DNA from: Pseudomonas muyukensis
Lineage (GTDB): Bacteria; Pseudomonadota; Gammaproteobacteria; Pseudomonadales; Pseudomonadaceae
NCBI RefSeq assembly: GCF_019139535.1
Contig: NZ_CP077073.1
Location: 939,001 to 1,003,000, forward strand
Length of the DNA stretch: 64,000 nt
Reading direction: 5' to 3'
The notes under the pieces are model-generated. The model was not told the origin of the DNA, did no database searches, and worked only from the letters and a program-made list of their open reading frames with translations. Each line of letters opens with the position of its first letter. Positions within the stretch are counted from its first letter, which is position 1. This document shows, piece after piece, positions 44,802-54,452 of the stretch. Made by a program: the position numbers and the translations under genes.

Positions 44802-45128
44802 TCAACCCCGTCGATCAGCCACCACGCCGATCAGTACCAGCACCACCAGCAGCACCGGTGCCAGCGCATAGTTGTTGAACTGCCCCAGCCCCTTGACGAT
44901 CCACGGCGTTGCGTAGATCAGCGCCGCGCCGCTGCCGATCATCACCAGCAAGGCCATGAACGGCACCCGCAAGGCGCCGGCCAGGCCGCCCAGGCGGCCT
45001 TCCACCCAGCCCTTGATATCGGTGCCGAACAGCACCAGCAGGCAGCCCACCAGGGCTAGCGAGATCTCCGACAAATTGCTGCGGCTCCAGCGGGAAACGG
45101 TCGAGAGCAGGTCAAGTACCAGGTCCAT
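44802..45128 (-). CDS. DUF3392 membrane protein
   Basis: 108-residue inner-membrane protein with about three hydrophobic segments (LALVGCLLVLFG, VPFMALLVMIGSGAALIYA, LAPVLLVVLVLIGVVA). DUF3392 has no assigned function. hemW ends 9 bp before its start on the same strand, so the two are probably co-transcribed at the end of the yggS-to-hemW gene series. Confidence 0.85.
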   Translation of the reverse strand: MDLVLDLLSTVSRWSRSNLSEISLALVGCLLVLFGTDIKGWVEGRLGGLAGALRVPFMALLVMIGSGAALIYATPWIVKGLGQFNNYALAPVLLVVLVLIGVVADRRG

Positions 45129-45137
45129 GGGTCATCC

Positions 45138-46316
45138 TTAATTCAAGAAGTACTGCAGCAGGTCGTTGAGGAACAGCTGGCCGCGCGGCGTGGCCGCCAA
45201 TCGATCCGGTTCGACCCGCAAAAGGCCTTTTTGTTCGGCTTCACGGCGGGCTTCGGCCAGTTGTGCAAGAGGCAGGCCGGTACGCAGGTTGAACAGTTCG
45301 GCCTCCACTCCGTCGGTGAGGCGCAGGGCGTTCATCAGGAACTCGAAGGGTAGCTCTTCGGCGGGCAGCAGCTTTTCCCCGGCCTTGAACGGCTTGGCCG
45401 GGTTCAGGTAGTCCTTGGGCAGGCGGGTCTTCCAGGTGCGCAGGATGCGTCCGTCCGGGAACGACAGCTTGCCATGGGCGCCTGCACCGATGCCGATGAA
45501 GTCGCCGAAGCGCCAGTAGTTCAGGTTGTGCCGCGCGGCACGACCGGCCTGAGCGTAGGCCGAGACTTCATATTGGCGGTAACCGTGGTCGGCCATCAGC
45601 GCCTGGCCCGCTTCCTGGATATCCCAGAGGATGTCGTCCTCGGGCAGCTCCGGCGGCTGGTTCCAGAACACCGTGTTGGGTTCTACCGTCAGCTGGTACC
45701 AGGACAGGTGCGTCGGCGCCAGTTCGATGGCCTGGCGTAGGTCGCCCAAGGCGTCGTCGAGCGACTGGTCTGGCAAACCGTGCATCAGGTCCATGTTGAA
45801 GTTGTCGAAGCCTGCCGCGCGGGCCATATCGGCGGCGCGCACCGCTTCGGCGCCATTGTGGATGCGCCCGAGCTTCTCAAGCTTGGCGGGCTGGAAGCTC
45901 TGCACGCCGATGGACAGGCGGTTGATGCCGGTCTGGCGGTAGGCCTTGAACTTCTCCTGCTCGAAGGTGCCCGGGTTGGCCTCGAGGGTGATCTCGATGT
46001 CCGGGGCGAACGGGATGCGTTGCTCGACTCCGCGCAGCAGGCGCCCCAGCGCATCGGCGCTGAACAGACTGGGGGTGCCGCCGCCGAAGAAGATCGTGCT
46101 GATGGCGCGGCCCTGGACGGCCGGCAGCTCCTGGTCGAGATCGGCGAGCAGGGCGTCGATGTACTCGGCTTCTGGCAGGGTCGGGCCGGCCTGGTGCGAG
46201 TTGAAGTCGCAGTACGGGCATTTGCGCACGCACCAGGGGATATGGATATACAGCGACAGCGGCGGGAGCTCGGGAAGGACCAGGCCCGCCGGCTGCAAGG
46301 ACAGCTTTTCGGTCAT
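45138..46316 (-). CDS. hemW: Radical SAM haem chaperone HemW
   Basis: 392-residue radical SAM protein. The iron-sulfur motif is [13 protein letters not shown] (CxxxCxxC), followed by FFGGGTPS and the SAM-binding LEANPGTFE and GVQSFQ segments. It is shorter than HemN and lacks the HemN N-terminal extension, so by family knowledge it is a haem-trafficking protein rather than a coproporphyrinogen oxidase. ATG 46316 overlaps the rdgB stop by 4 nt. Confidence 0.92.
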   Translation of the reverse strand: MTEKLSLQPAGLVLPELPPLSLYIHIPWCVRKCPYCDFNSHQAGPTLPEAEYIDALLADLDQELPAVQGRAISTIFFGGGTPSLFSADALGRLLRGVEQRIPFAPDIEITLEANPGTFEQEKFKAYRQTGINRLSIGVQSFQPAKLEKLGRIHNGAEAVRAADMARAAGFDNFNMDLMHGLPDQSLDDALGDLRQAIELAPTHLSWYQLTVEPNTVFWNQPPELPEDDILWDIQEAGQALMADHGYRQYEVSAYAQAGRAARHNLNYWRFGDFIGIGAGAHGKLSFPDGRILRTWKTRLPKDYLNPAKPFKAGEKLLPAEELPFEFLMNALRLTDGVEAELFNLRTGLPLAQLAEARREAEQKGLLRVEPDRLAATPRGQLFLNDLLQYFLN

Positions 46317-46909
46317 GCTAGGCCCAGACGTTGACGCAGCAGGGCCATGGCGCGGGCGCGGTGGCTGAGCTGGTTCTTTTCGAGCGGGGCGAGGTCGGCG
46401 CTGGAGCACTTGCGCTCCGGCACCCAGAACAGCGGGTCGTAGCCGAAGCCGTGTTCGCCGCTGGCCTCGAACAGGATGCTGCCATGCCACAAGCCTTCGC
46501 AGAGGATCGGCAGCGGATCGTCGGCATGCCGCACCAGGGCCAGCACGCAGACGAACTGCGCGCCGCGCTGGTCTGCAGGCACGTCCTTGAGGGCTTCGAG
46601 CAGCTTGGCGTTGTTCGCCGCGTCGCCCTTGCCGTCGGCGTAGCGCGCCGAGTAGATGCCCGGCGCGCCGCCGAGGAAGTCCACTGCCAGGCCCGAATCG
46701 TCGGCCAGCGCCGGCAAGCCGGAGATGCGCGCGGCGTTGCGGGCCTTGAGGATGGCGTTCTCGACGAACGACAGGCCGGTCTCCTCCGGCTCTACCTGGC
46801 TGAATTCGCCGATCGAACGCAGCTGCACGGACTCGCCGAGCATGGCCTGCAGTTCCTTGAGTTTGCCGGCGTTGTGGCTGGCCAATACGAGTTGCTGGAA
46901 ATTCATCAT
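46313..46909 (-). CDS. rdgB: Non-canonical purine NTP pyrophosphatase (dITP/XTP)
   Basis: 198-residue housecleaning enzyme hydrolysing dITP, ITP and XTP. The start [19 protein letters not shown] (SHNAGK nucleotide-binding motif), [25 protein letters not shown] and the C-terminal [11 protein letters not shown] and LSHRARAM are diagnostic. Two ATGs sit in tandem; ATG 46909 overlaps the DUF4426 stop by 4 nt, and ATG 46906 is equally possible. Confidence 0.96.
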   Translation of the reverse strand: MMNFQQLVLASHNAGKLKELQAMLGESVQLRSIGEFSQVEPEETGLSFVENAILKARNAARISGLPALADDSGLAVDFLGGAPGIYSARYADGKGDAANNAKLLEALKDVPADQRGAQFVCVLALVRHADDPLPILCEGLWHGSILFEASGEHGFGYDPLFWVPERKCSSADLAPLEKNQLSHRARAMALLRQRLGLA

Positions 46910-47340
46910 TCGCCTGGGAACACTTCCTGGTTGAAGCTGAGTGTGTGGCTGACGCCGCCGGATTCGATATTGAGGTCGAAGGTGACGGTCTCGGCCTGGT
47001 CGATCTTGAACTGGGCGATATAGTAAACCGCGCCTTGGTCGGTGATCTGTTTGAACGACAGCGGGTTGCTGCGCCCGGTAAGGTCCTTCACGGTGCCGCT
47101 GACCACCGCCATGGCCGGCTTGCCAGCCTTGAGCACGGCGATGTTGAGCACGCCCTGGTTCTTGCTGCGGGTAAGGCCCGTGGCTGCGGCGATCTCCGGT
47201 TGCAGCATGCTCGAGGTGAAGGCGCTGTAGTGCACCGTCACGTCGCCGAAGTCCTGCTTGCGCTCGGGCCTGGCGGCATCGGCAGCCAGTACCGGCAAGG
47301 CCAGGCACAGGCTGATCAGAAACAGTGCTAGTCGACGCAT
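46906..47340 (-). CDS. DUF4426 periplasmic protein
   Basis: 144-residue exported protein: signal peptide [19 protein letters not shown], then a beta-rich body ([18 protein letters not shown]). DUF4426 has no assigned function. It lies between metW (26 bp upstream) and rdgB (4-nt overlap), a placement conserved in pseudomonads. The start is ATG 47340, chosen for the signal peptide. Confidence 0.88.
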   Translation of the reverse strand: MRRLALFLISLCLALPVLAADAARPERKQDFGDVTVHYSAFTSSMLQPEIAAATGLTRSKNQGVLNIAVLKAGKPAMAVVSGTVKDLTGRSNPLSFKQITDQGAVYYIAQFKIDQAETVTFDLNIESGGVSHTLSFNQEVFPGE

Positions 47341-47365
47341 GATCGCATTCCTCCGTTCGCGAGGG

Positions 47366-47986
47366 TCAGACCGCGAGCTGGTGCTCCTGCAGGCCCGGGC
47401 TGCTGACCCGATAGATACCGATTTCACCTAGAAGATTAGGCCAAAGCCGGCCGCCCAACCCATTACGGTGCAGGCGGTCGACGGCCAGGCGGTCGAGCAC
47501 CTTGGCGTGGCGCTCATGGCACAGGTTCTCGAAGTCTTCGAAGGTGCAGAAGTGGATGTTCGGGGTGTTGTACCAGGTATACGGCATGAAGTCCGATACC
47601 GGCATGCGACCCTTGGTCGCCAGGTACCAGCGGCAGCGCCAGTGGCCGAAGTTGGGGAAGGTGATGATGCACTGGCGGCCTACACGCAGCATCTCGTCGA
47701 GGATCCGGTCGGGGTATTCCACGGCCTGCAGGGCCTGGGTCATGACCACCACGTCGAAGCTGTTGCTGGCGAAGTTGCCCAGGCCCTTGTCGAGGTCCTG
47801 TTCGATGACGTTGACGCCCTTGGCCACGCACGCGGCGATGTTGTCGGCGTCGATTTCCAGGCCATAGCCGGTGACGTTCTTGCGCTCGCGCAGCGAGGCC
47901 AGCAGTTCGCCGTTGCCGCAACCGAGGTCGAGTACCCGGCTGCCGGCGGGGATCCAGTCTTGGATGATTTCCAGGTCGGCTCTCAT
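47366..47986 (-). CDS. metW: Methionine biosynthesis protein MetW
   Basis: 206-residue methyltransferase-fold protein. SAM-binding motif VLDLGCGNGELLASL at ~19-33, then VVMTQALQAVEYPD. It works with MetX in homoserine acylation; MetW proteins are needed for MetX activity in Pseudomonas-type methionine synthesis. It starts 7 bp after metX and is co-transcribed with it. Confidence 0.95.
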   Translation of the reverse strand: MRADLEIIQDWIPAGSRVLDLGCGNGELLASLRERKNVTGYGLEIDADNIAACVAKGVNVIEQDLDKGLGNFASNSFDVVVMTQALQAVEYPDRILDEMLRVGRQCIITFPNFGHWRCRWYLATKGRMPVSDFMPYTWYNTPNIHFCTFEDFENLCHERHAKVLDRLAVDRLHRNGLGGRLWPNLLGEIGIYRVSSPGLQEHQLAV

Positions 47987-47993
47987 GGGGTCC

Positions 47994-49133
47994 TCAGACA
48001 GCGATGCGGTTCATGTAGTTGGCGAAGCCCTGCATGTAGCGGGGCGTCGGGATGAGGAAGGCGTCGTGGCCGTAGGGCGAGTCGATGTCCAGGTAGCAGA
48101 CGTTCTTGCGCGCGGCCATCAGGGCGTCGACGATCTCCCGCGAACGGGCCGGCGAGAAGCGCCAGTCGGTGGTGAACGACATGATGCAGTAGTCCGCCTT
48201 GACGTGCGCCAGGGTGGCCGCCAGGTCGCCGCCATGGGCCGCGGCCGGGTCGTAGTAGTCCAGCGCCTTGGTCATCAGCAGGTAGGTGTTGGCGTCGAAA
48301 CGCCCGGAGAACTCCTCGCCCTGGTAGCGCAGGTAGCTCTCGACCTGGAACTCGACGCTGTGGAAGTCGTAGTTGAGCTTGTCGCTCTTGAGCTCGCGGC
48401 CGAATTTCTCGCCCATCGAGTCGTCCGACAGGTAGGTGATGTGGCCGACCATGCGCGCCAGCATCAGGCCGCGCTTGGGGACCACGCCCTGGTCCTGGAA
48501 CGAGCCGCCGTGGAATTCGGGGTCGGTGAGGATGGCCTGGCGCGCCACTTCGTTGAAGGCGATGTTCTGAGCCGACAGCTTGGGCGCCGAGGCGATGTCC
48601 ACGCAGTGGCGCACCCGGTCGGGGTAGGTGATGGTCCATTGCAATGCCTGCATGCCGCCAAGGCTGCCGCCGACGATGGCGGCCCAGGTCTGGACGCCTA
48701 GGCGATCGGCCAGGCGCGCCTGGCTGTGTACCCAGTCTTCCACGGTCAGTACCGGGAAGTCGGCGCCGTAGGGCTTGCCAGTGGCCGGGTTGAGGCTGCT
48801 GGGGCCGGTGCTGCCGTTGCAGCCGCCGAGGTTGTTCAGGCTGACCACGAAGAACCGGTTGGTGTCGATTGGCTTGCCGGGGCCGATGCAGCTGTCCCAC
48901 CAGCCCGGCTTGCGGTCGCTGGCGGCATGATAGCCGGCGGCATGGTGGTGGCCGGACAACGCGTGGCAGATAAGCACGGCGTTGCTGGCGCTGGCGTTCA
49001 GCTGGCCATAGGTTTCGTAGATGAGTTCGTAGCTGGCCAGGGCGCGGCCACAGGCCAGGGCCAGCGGTTCATCGAACCGGGCGACTTGCGGTGTTACCAG
49101 ACCGACGGAATCTTCGGGAAGGACAGTGGACAT
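47994..49133 (-). CDS. metX: Homoserine O-acyltransferase MetX (probably O-succinyltransferase)
   Basis: 379-residue alpha/beta-hydrolase-fold enzyme. Oxyanion region [15 protein letters not shown], nucleophile elbow [13 protein letters not shown] with the catalytic serine, and histidine in [13 protein letters not shown]. In Pseudomonas, MetX-type enzymes use succinyl-CoA despite resembling acetyltransferases; the choice here is not read from sequence. Its partner metW follows. A 12-bp hairpin precedes the gene, but no SAM riboswitch was recognised. Confidence 0.95.
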   Translation of the reverse strand: MSTVLPEDSVGLVTPQVARFDEPLALACGRALASYELIYETYGQLNASASNAVLICHALSGHHHAAGYHAASDRKPGWWDSCIGPGKPIDTNRFFVVSLNNLGGCNGSTGPSSLNPATGKPYGADFPVLTVEDWVHSQARLADRLGVQTWAAIVGGSLGGMQALQWTITYPDRVRHCVDIASAPKLSAQNIAFNEVARQAILTDPEFHGGSFQDQGVVPKRGLMLARMVGHITYLSDDSMGEKFGRELKSDKLNYDFHSVEFQVESYLRYQGEEFSGRFDANTYLLMTKALDYYDPAAAHGGDLAATLAHVKADYCIMSFTTDWRFSPARSREIVDALMAARKNVCYLDIDSPYGHDAFLIPTPRYMQGFANYMNRIAV

Positions 49134-49181
49134 CGACCCTGCTCACGCTTGACGGAGGCGTAAGTCTAAAGAGCGCTACCA

Positions 49182-49209
49182 CCAGCGGCAAGCAAAGGCT
49201 TGCCGCTGG
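49182..49209. terminator. Strong hairpin between yggT and metX
   Basis: Perfect 12-bp stem CCAGCGGCAAGC/GCTTGCCGCTGG with a 4-base loop, 24 bp after the yggT stop and ~50 bp before metX. It lacks a T-run on the minus strand, so it may be an attenuating or mRNA-stabilising element rather than a full terminator. Confidence 0.6.
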
Positions 49210-49233
49210 AAGTGTCGATGTGCCGGGGGCGGA

Positions 49234-49824
49234 TCAGATCATCCGCCACAGCTCCTGCGGCATGCCGGCGTAGGCGGCCAGCTGCGGCATGAGGAACGAC
49301 TGGATCACCTGGATGGCGATGAAGGCGAAGATCGGCGAGATGTCCATGCCGCCGAGGTTCGGCACCAGGCGCCGGAAGGGTGCCAGCACCGGCTCGCTGA
49401 TCTGGTAGGCCAGCTCGGCCGCTGGGTTGTGGCTGTTCGGTGCGACCCAGGAGACGATCACCATGACGATCATCGCCACCCAGAAAATCTTCAGGAACAG
49501 CGAAGTGATGCCCAGGATCGACCACATCAGCAGGTGCAGGATGTCGCCGAAAGTGCCGTAGGTGACCATCAGCACGAAGGCCATCAACAGCGCCTGGATG
49601 ATGATCGACAGCAGCAGCGACGAGGTGTCCAGGCCGGCGATGCTGGGGATCACCCGGCGCAGCGGCTTGAGCAGCGGCTGGGTGGCGCGCACGGCGAACT
49701 GGCTGAGCGGGTTGTAGAAGTCGGCCTTGACCAGTTGCAGCACGAAGCGCAGCAGGACGATCACCAGGTACAGGCTGACCAAGGTTTGCACCACGAAGAT
49801 CGCGGCGCCGGACAGTGCATTCAT
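49234..49824 (-). CDS. yggT: YggT-family membrane protein
   Basis: 196-residue inner-membrane protein with two YggT repeats, each a hydrophobic hairpin plus a PLLKPLRRVIP or PVLAPFRRLVP amphipathic segment. Family function is unclear (osmotic/cation tolerance reports in E. coli). ATG 49824 (MNALSG); proC ends 11 bp upstream, giving the common yggS-proC-yggT order. Confidence 0.9.
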   Translation of the reverse strand: MNALSGAAIFVVQTLVSLYLVIVLLRFVLQLVKADFYNPLSQFAVRATQPLLKPLRRVIPSIAGLDTSSLLLSIIIQALLMAFVLMVTYGTFGDILHLLMWSILGITSLFLKIFWVAMIVMVIVSWVAPNSHNPAAELAYQISEPVLAPFRRLVPNLGGMDISPIFAFIAIQVIQSFLMPQLAAYAGMPQELWRMI

Positions 49825-49834
49825 CAAAGGCTCC

Positions 49835-50653
49835 TTATTTGCCCAGTTGTTCGGCCAGCTCGGCGGAACGGGTTGCCGCGGCTTGCAGTGCCTGCTCGAC
49901 GATCGCTTCGAAGCCGCTGGCCTGGAAGGACTTGATCGCCGCCTCGGTGGTGCCGGCCGGCGAGGTGACGCGGCGGCGCAGTTCGGCGGCGTCGACATCG
50001 CTGGCTACCGCCATGCGCGCGGCGCCCAGGGCGGTTTGCAGGGTGAGTTGCGAGGCGGTTTCGCGTGGCAGGCCGAGTTTCTCGCCGGCGGCGGTCATGG
50101 CTTCGATCAGCAGGAAGAAGTACGCCGGGCCGCTGCCGGAAACGGCGGTGACGGCGTCCAGTTGCTGTTCCTGTTGCAGCCACAGTGCGGTGCCCACCGC
50201 GGACAACAGTTGCTCGGCTTGCTGGCGTTGTGCGGCGGACACTTGCTCGGTTGCATAGAGGCCGCTGACCCCTTGGCGCAACAACGCCGGGGTGTTGGGC
50301 ATGCAGCGCACCAGCGGGACCTGGCCCAGCCAGGCCTGCAGGCTGGCGCAGGTGATGCCGGCGGCAATCGAGACGATCAGTTGGCCGGGTTTCAGGTTGG
50401 GCTTGAGCGTTTCGCAGACCGCCTTCATCACCTGCGGCTTGACCGCGAGGACGATCACATCCACGCCGTCGATGGCCTGGGCGTTGCTTTCGAAGGCTGC
50501 GATGCCGTGTTCGGCCTGGATCCGCGCGCGGGTCTCGGCACCCGGGTCGCTGGCGCGAATCTGCGCGGCGTCCAGGCCCTGGGCACGCAGGCCGCCGATC
50601 AGGCTGGCGGCCATGTTGCCGGCGCCGATAAAGGCAATACGAGTCTTGCTCAT
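49835..50653 (-). CDS. proC: Pyrroline-5-carboxylate reductase
   Basis: 272-residue NAD(P)H enzyme for the last step of proline synthesis. Rossmann start RIAFIGAGNMAASLIGGL, VKPQVM, the RCMPNTPALLRQG motif and the C-terminal GSGPAYFFLLIEA and TSPAGTTEAAI segments are all conserved. It lies between yggS and yggT in one transcription unit. Confidence 0.97.
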   Translation of the reverse strand: MSKTRIAFIGAGNMAASLIGGLRAQGLDAAQIRASDPGAETRARIQAEHGIAAFESNAQAIDGVDVIVLAVKPQVMKAVCETLKPNLKPGQLIVSIAAGITCASLQAWLGQVPLVRCMPNTPALLRQGVSGLYATEQVSAAQRQQAEQLLSAVGTALWLQQEQQLDAVTAVSGSGPAYFFLLIEAMTAAGEKLGLPRETASQLTLQTALGAARMAVASDVDAAELRRRVTSPAGTTEAAIKSFQASGFEAIVEQALQAAATRSAELAEQLGK

Positions 50654-50691
50654 GTCAGGTCCTTGAGGGAAAGAGTGAGTTAAGCATGGAT

Positions 50692-51378
50692 TCAGGCCTG
50701 GCCGTAGTCGCGGGCACCGAACAGGGCGGTGCCGATGCGGACCCAGGTCGCCCCTTGGGCGATGGCGGCTTCCAGGTCATGGCTCATGCCCATCGACAGG
50801 GTGTCCAGGCCAAGGCCCAGTTGCTCCTGGAGCTGGCGCAGGGTGGCGAAGGCGGCCTCTTGTTCGGCGCGCTCCTCGGTCGGTTCCGGGATCGCCATCA
50901 GCCCGCGCAGGCGCAGGCCGGGCAGGGCATTCACGGCCTGCGCCAGGGCCGGCAACTCGGCTGGAGCGCAACCGGACTTGCTGTCCTCGCCACTGACATT
51001 CACCTGCAGGCAGATGTTCAGCGGCGCCAGGCCGGCGGGGCGCTGCTCGCTGAGGCGTTGGGCGATCTTCAGGCGGTCCACGGAATGTACCCAGTCGAAA
51101 TGCTCGGCGATGGCCTTGGTCTTGTTCGACTGAATGGGGCCGATGAAGTGCCAGATCAAGGGCAGGTCGGAAAGTGCCTGTTGTTTGGTCAGGGCTTCCT
51201 GAAGGTAATTCTCACCTACATCGCGCAGGCCGGCGGCGTAGGCCTCGCGGATGGCGCTGGCAGGCTTGGTCTTGCTCACCGCCAGCAGCTGGACGCTGGC
51301 GGGATCGCGCCCGGCGGCCCTGGCCGCGCTGTCGATGCGGCGGGCAATGGCGCAAATGTTGTCTGCTAGGGTGGACAT
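50692..51378 (-). CDS. yggS: YggS-family PLP homeostasis protein
   Basis: 228-residue PLP-binding TIM-barrel protein; the PLP lysine is in LLAVSKTKPASAI, and HFIGPIQSNK, NVSGEDSKSG and MGMSHDLEAAI follow. It buffers free pyridoxal phosphate and affects amino-acid metabolism rather than catalysing a reaction. It heads the yggS-proC-yggT unit and is divergent from pilT (65 bp). Confidence 0.94.
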   Translation of the reverse strand: MSTLADNICAIARRIDSAARAAGRDPASVQLLAVSKTKPASAIREAYAAGLRDVGENYLQEALTKQQALSDLPLIWHFIGPIQSNKTKAIAEHFDWVHSVDRLKIAQRLSEQRPAGLAPLNICLQVNVSGEDSKSGCAPAELPALAQAVNALPGLRLRGLMAIPEPTEERAEQEAAFATLRQLQEQLGLGLDTLSMGMSHDLEAAIAQGATWVRIGTALFGARDYGQA

Positions 51379-51443
51379 GGTTGGTCGCCGACGGCTTTGG
51401 GGTCTGCGGCATTCTACCTGCTTGCTCGTCGTTGGGGAGTCTC

Positions 51444-52433
51444 ATGGATGTGACCGAGCTGCTGGGCCAGGCCCGGGCGGCGGGTGCCAGCGACCTGCAC
51501 CTGGCCGTGGGGGAGCGGCCGTTGCTGCGCCTGGAGGGTGTGTTGCAGCGGCTGGCGCTTGCGCCGTTGACCGCGCTGGTGCTGGAGCAAGGCATGGCCG
51601 CGTTGCTCGACGACGACCAGCGCCGGCAATGGCTGGCGGCAGACGAACTGGACCTGGCGGTGAGCCTGCCTGGGCTGGGGCGCTTTCGGCTGAACCTGTT
51701 TCGTCAGTGCAATGGGCTGGGCGCCAGCGTGCGCTTGATCCCGGCGCAGGTGCCGAATCTCGAGGCGCTGGAGCTGGTGGATGTTTTTGCAGCTATCAGC
51801 CGCTGTCGTGATGGCCTGGTGCTGGTGAGCGGGCCGACCGGCAGCGGCAAGTCCAGCACATTGGCGGCGCTGGTCGACCGCCTCAACCGCGACCATGCGC
51901 TGCACATCGTCACCCTCGAAGACCCGATCGAAGTGATCCACAGCGGCCAACGCAGCCTGGTCAATCAGCGCGAGATCGGGCGTCACAGCCGCGACTTCGC
52001 CCAGGGCCTGCGCAGTGCCCTGCGCCAGGATCCGGATGTGATCATGGTTGGTGAACTGCGTGACCTGGAGAGCATCCGCCTGGCGCTGCGGGCAGCGGAA
52101 ACCGGGCATCTGGTGCTGGCCACCGTGCATACACGCTCGGCGGTGAACAGCATCGACCGGCTGGTGGAGGTGTTCGCGCCGCAAGAGAAACCATTGGTGC
52201 GCGCGATGCTCGCCGAATCGCTACGCCTGGTGGTCGCGCAGGTGCTGGTCAGGCGTCGCGGTGGCGGGCGTGTGGCGGCGCGTGAGGTGCTGGTGGCGAC
52301 GCCTGCGGTGCGCAATTTGATCCGCGAGGGACGGATGGCGCAGCTCTACTCGTTGATGCAGGCGGGCGGGGCGGTCGGGATGCGGACGATGGAGGCGGCG
52401 ATGCAGGCGCTGAAGGCCCAAGGTGTGCTGTAG
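51444..52433 (+). CDS. pilT: Type IV pilus retraction ATPase PilT (or PilT-like)
   Basis: 329-residue hexameric ATPase of the secretion/retraction family. N-terminal ASDLHLAVGERP, Walker A SGPTGSGKSST, Asp box TLEDPIEVIH, Walker B DPDVIMVGELRD and His box TVHTRSA are present. The C-terminal AIRNLIRE-like segment (AVRNLIREGRMAQLYS) matches PilT. No pilU follows here, unlike P. aeruginosa. ATG 51444 is chosen (MDVTELL). Confidence 0.9.
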   Translation: MDVTELLGQARAAGASDLHLAVGERPLLRLEGVLQRLALAPLTALVLEQGMAALLDDDQRRQWLAADELDLAVSLPGLGRFRLNLFRQCNGLGASVRLIPAQVPNLEALELVDVFAAISRCRDGLVLVSGPTGSGKSSTLAALVDRLNRDHALHIVTLEDPIEVIHSGQRSLVNQREIGRHSRDFAQGLRSALRQDPDVIMVGELRDLESIRLALRAAETGHLVLATVHTRSAVNSIDRLVEVFAPQEKPLVRAMLAESLRLVVAQVLVRRRGGGRVAAREVLVATPAVRNLIREGRMAQLYSLMQAGGAVGMRTMEAAMQALKAQGVL

Positions 52434-52482
52434 GCGGCAACACCCAGGCGTGCCTGCTTCGCCAGCAGCAGGGGGCTTGGGC

Positions 52483-53127
52483 TTAGCGTTTGGCCAGGCG
52501 CAGCGCCTGCTGCTCTTTGGGCAGCACGCGCTTGGCCACCACGTAGTGCTTCTGCCAGTAGGGTTTTTCCAGGCTGTCGATGCTTACCCGCTTGCCGGTG
52601 CGCGGGGCGTGGATGAAGCGGTCGTTGCCCAGGTAGATGGCCACATGGTTGACCCGGCGGCTCTTGATGTTGAAGAAGATCAGGTCGCCCGGCTTGAGGT
52701 CGCCCTTGGCCACCTTCACCCCCTGGCCCTGGGCCATGGCGTTGGAGGTGCGCGGCAGGTCGACATCGGCCACGTCGTTGAAGGCGTACTTGACCAGGCC
52801 GCTGCAGTCGAAACCTTTCTTCGGGCTGCTGCCGCCCCAGCGGTAGGGGGTGCCGAGCACGTTCACCGCGCGGCTGAGCACCTCACTGCTCTGCTTGGGC
52901 GACATCGCCACGGCCTGCAGGCCCACGGCCTGTTGCTTGGCGGCGTTGCCTGGGCGGGCGCGCAGGGTGGTGGTGCGGTATTGAACCGGGGCGCGTTTCA
53001 CCGTGGCATCGGCATTGGCCGTGTAACCGGTGAAACCGCTGGGGAGTCGTTGCTCACGGTTGGTGGCGTGGGCGGCCAGGGGCAATAAAAGGCAGAGGGT
53101 CAGCCATGTCTTGAAGAAAGGTGGCAT
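52483..53127 (-). CDS. NlpC/P60 peptidoglycan endopeptidase
   Basis: 214-residue exported cell-wall hydrolase. A signal peptide (~1-22, LTLCLLLPLAAHA) and a basic linker precede an NlpC/P60 domain with catalytic cysteine in FDCSGLVKYAF, histidine in NHVAIYLG and a third polar residue in FIHAPRTG. It cleaves peptide cross-links or stems (inference from family). It is divergent from the double-TM2 gene and convergent with pilT. Confidence 0.92.
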   Translation of the reverse strand: MPPFFKTWLTLCLLLPLAAHATNREQRLPSGFTGYTANADATVKRAPVQYRTTTLRARPGNAAKQQAVGLQAVAMSPKQSSEVLSRAVNVLGTPYRWGGSSPKKGFDCSGLVKYAFNDVADVDLPRTSNAMAQGQGVKVAKGDLKPGDLIFFNIKSRRVNHVAIYLGNDRFIHAPRTGKRVSIDSLEKPYWQKHYVVAKRVLPKEQQALRLAKR

Positions 53128-53284
53128 AGATGAAGCTCTTATAGGTGTTGGCGCGCAACTTTATAACAGCTTTTTGATCAAATTCTGATCCGTTGGTCGC
53201 TCGGCCACGTACCATATGTCGGGTCAACACGGAAAAGTCACATTTTCCGTTAGAAAATTTTCGGCTAACCCACGAGGGCTTCGA

Positions 53285-53710
53285 ATGAATGGTTATCAAC
53301 AGGGTGTGCCTGCGCACGACACCCACAGCAAGGTCCTCGGCTACCTGCTCTGGATCTTCGGCTTCACCGGTTCGCACCGGTTCTACTATGGCAAACCCGT
53401 TACCGGGACGATCTGGTTCTTCACCTTTGGCCTGCTCGGCATCGGCTGGCTGATCGACCTGTTCCTGATCCCGTCGATGGACCGCGAGGCGGACGTGCGC
53501 TTTGAGTCCGGTGGGGTGGACTACAACCTGGCGTGGATCTTCCTGACCTTCCTGGGCATCTTCGGCGTGCACCGCCTGTACCAGGGCAAATGGATCAGCG
53601 CGTTGATCTACCTGTTCACCGGTGGCCTGTTCCTGCTGGGGGTGCTGTATGACTTCTGGACCCTGAACCGGCAGATTTCCGAGGTCAACCTCGCCCGTCG
53701 GCGGGTATGA
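53285..53710 (+). CDS. Double TM2-domain membrane protein
   Basis: 141-residue protein with two tandem TM2 units: the first around LLWIFGFTGSHRFYYGKPVTG, the second around FLTFLGIFGVHRLYQGKWISA. Each has a G-x-HR-x-Y turn joining two helices, so four membrane segments are expected. Function unknown. ATG 53285 (MNGYQQG) is preferred over an upstream non-ATG start. It ends before a bidirectional terminator. Confidence 0.86.
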   Translation: MNGYQQGVPAHDTHSKVLGYLLWIFGFTGSHRFYYGKPVTGTIWFFTFGLLGIGWLIDLFLIPSMDREADVRFESGGVDYNLAWIFLTFLGIFGVHRLYQGKWISALIYLFTGGLFLLGVLYDFWTLNRQISEVNLARRRV

Positions 53711-53747
53711 AAAAAGGCCTTGTCGCGGTGTGCGGCAAGGCCTTTTT
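53711..53747. terminator. Bidirectional terminator between the TM2 and SPOR genes
   Basis: Stem AAAAAGGCCTTG/CAAGGCCTTTTT with an internal CGC/GCG pairing, immediately after the TM2 stop and 3 bp beyond the SPOR stop, serving both converging genes. Confidence 0.92.
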
Positions 53748-53749
53748 CG

Positions 53750-54451
53750 TTATTGGCGGCGTTGTTGCAGCAGCAGGTTGCTGAAGCCTGCCCCGGCCAG
53801 TTGCTTCTGCGCCACGGTCAGCTGTTCGCGGTTGCTGAACGGGCCGACCATCACGCGGTACCAGGTCTCTTCCTTGACCGTCCCCGACTCCACCTTCACC
53901 GCCTGGCCGAGCAGGATGATCTGTGCGCGGACCTTGTCGGCGTCCGCCTGCTTGCGGAACGAGCCGGCCTGCAGGAAGAACTGGGTGGTGGCCGCCGGCT
54001 TGATCACCGGTGGTGCCGGTGGCGGTGTCTGCCCCAGCAGCGCGGCCTGGGCACGGGCGGTATCGATCTTCGCCGCCTCCGCCGGGGTGACCGGCGTGCT
54101 CGGCACCGGTGGTTGCGCCGGCACCGGCGGGGTCTTCTCCGGCACGGCCTCGGGCGGCACGATCACCTCCGACTCCGGCAGCAGGGTGTAGAAGTCGTAC
54201 TTCGGCTTCACCGGCTGCTGGGGTGTCGGCGTGGTGGTCTTGCTGGTCTCGGCGACTCGCTCCGGCTTCTGCTGTTCGGGCTTGGCGCGCTTGATATCGC
54301 CGCCGCCGGGTTCGAGCTTCATCAGGAACACGATAAAGGCGCCCACGGTCAGGCCGACCGCCAGCCACACCCAGCCGGGGATCGGCTGCTTGGCGGGTGG
54401 CTGGTGGCGGCTGGCGCCGCGCTTGGGCGCGGGTTTTTTCTTTGCAGCCAA
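53750..54451 (-). CDS. SPOR-domain membrane protein
   Basis: 233-residue bitopic protein: lysine-rich cytoplasmic start (AAKKKPAPKRG), one TM at ~27-45 (IPGWVWLAVGLTVGAFIVFLM), a proline-rich linker, and a C-terminal SPOR domain (~150-230: FFLQAGSFRKQADADKVRAQ, WYRVMVGPF) that binds denuded septal glycan. The start is TTG at 54451, one base after the argS stop; no ATG fits. Placement after argS is common in pseudomonads (FtsN-like, but identity as FtsN is not claimed). Confidence 0.87.
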   Translation of the reverse strand: MAAKKKPAPKRGASRHQPPAKQPIPGWVWLAVGLTVGAFIVFLMKLEPGGGDIKRAKPEQQKPERVAETSKTTTPTPQQPVKPKYDFYTLLPESEVIVPPEAVPEKTPPVPAQPPVPSTPVTPAEAAKIDTARAQAALLGQTPPPAPPVIKPAATTQFFLQAGSFRKQADADKVRAQIILLGQAVKVESGTVKEETWYRVMVGPFSNREQLTVAQKQLAGAGFSNLLLQQRRQ

Positions 54452-54452
54452 C

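Noticed and set aside
49134..49233. SAM riboswitch upstream of metX
   Set aside because: Only one simple hairpin is present, without SAM-I or SAM-II consensus blocks.
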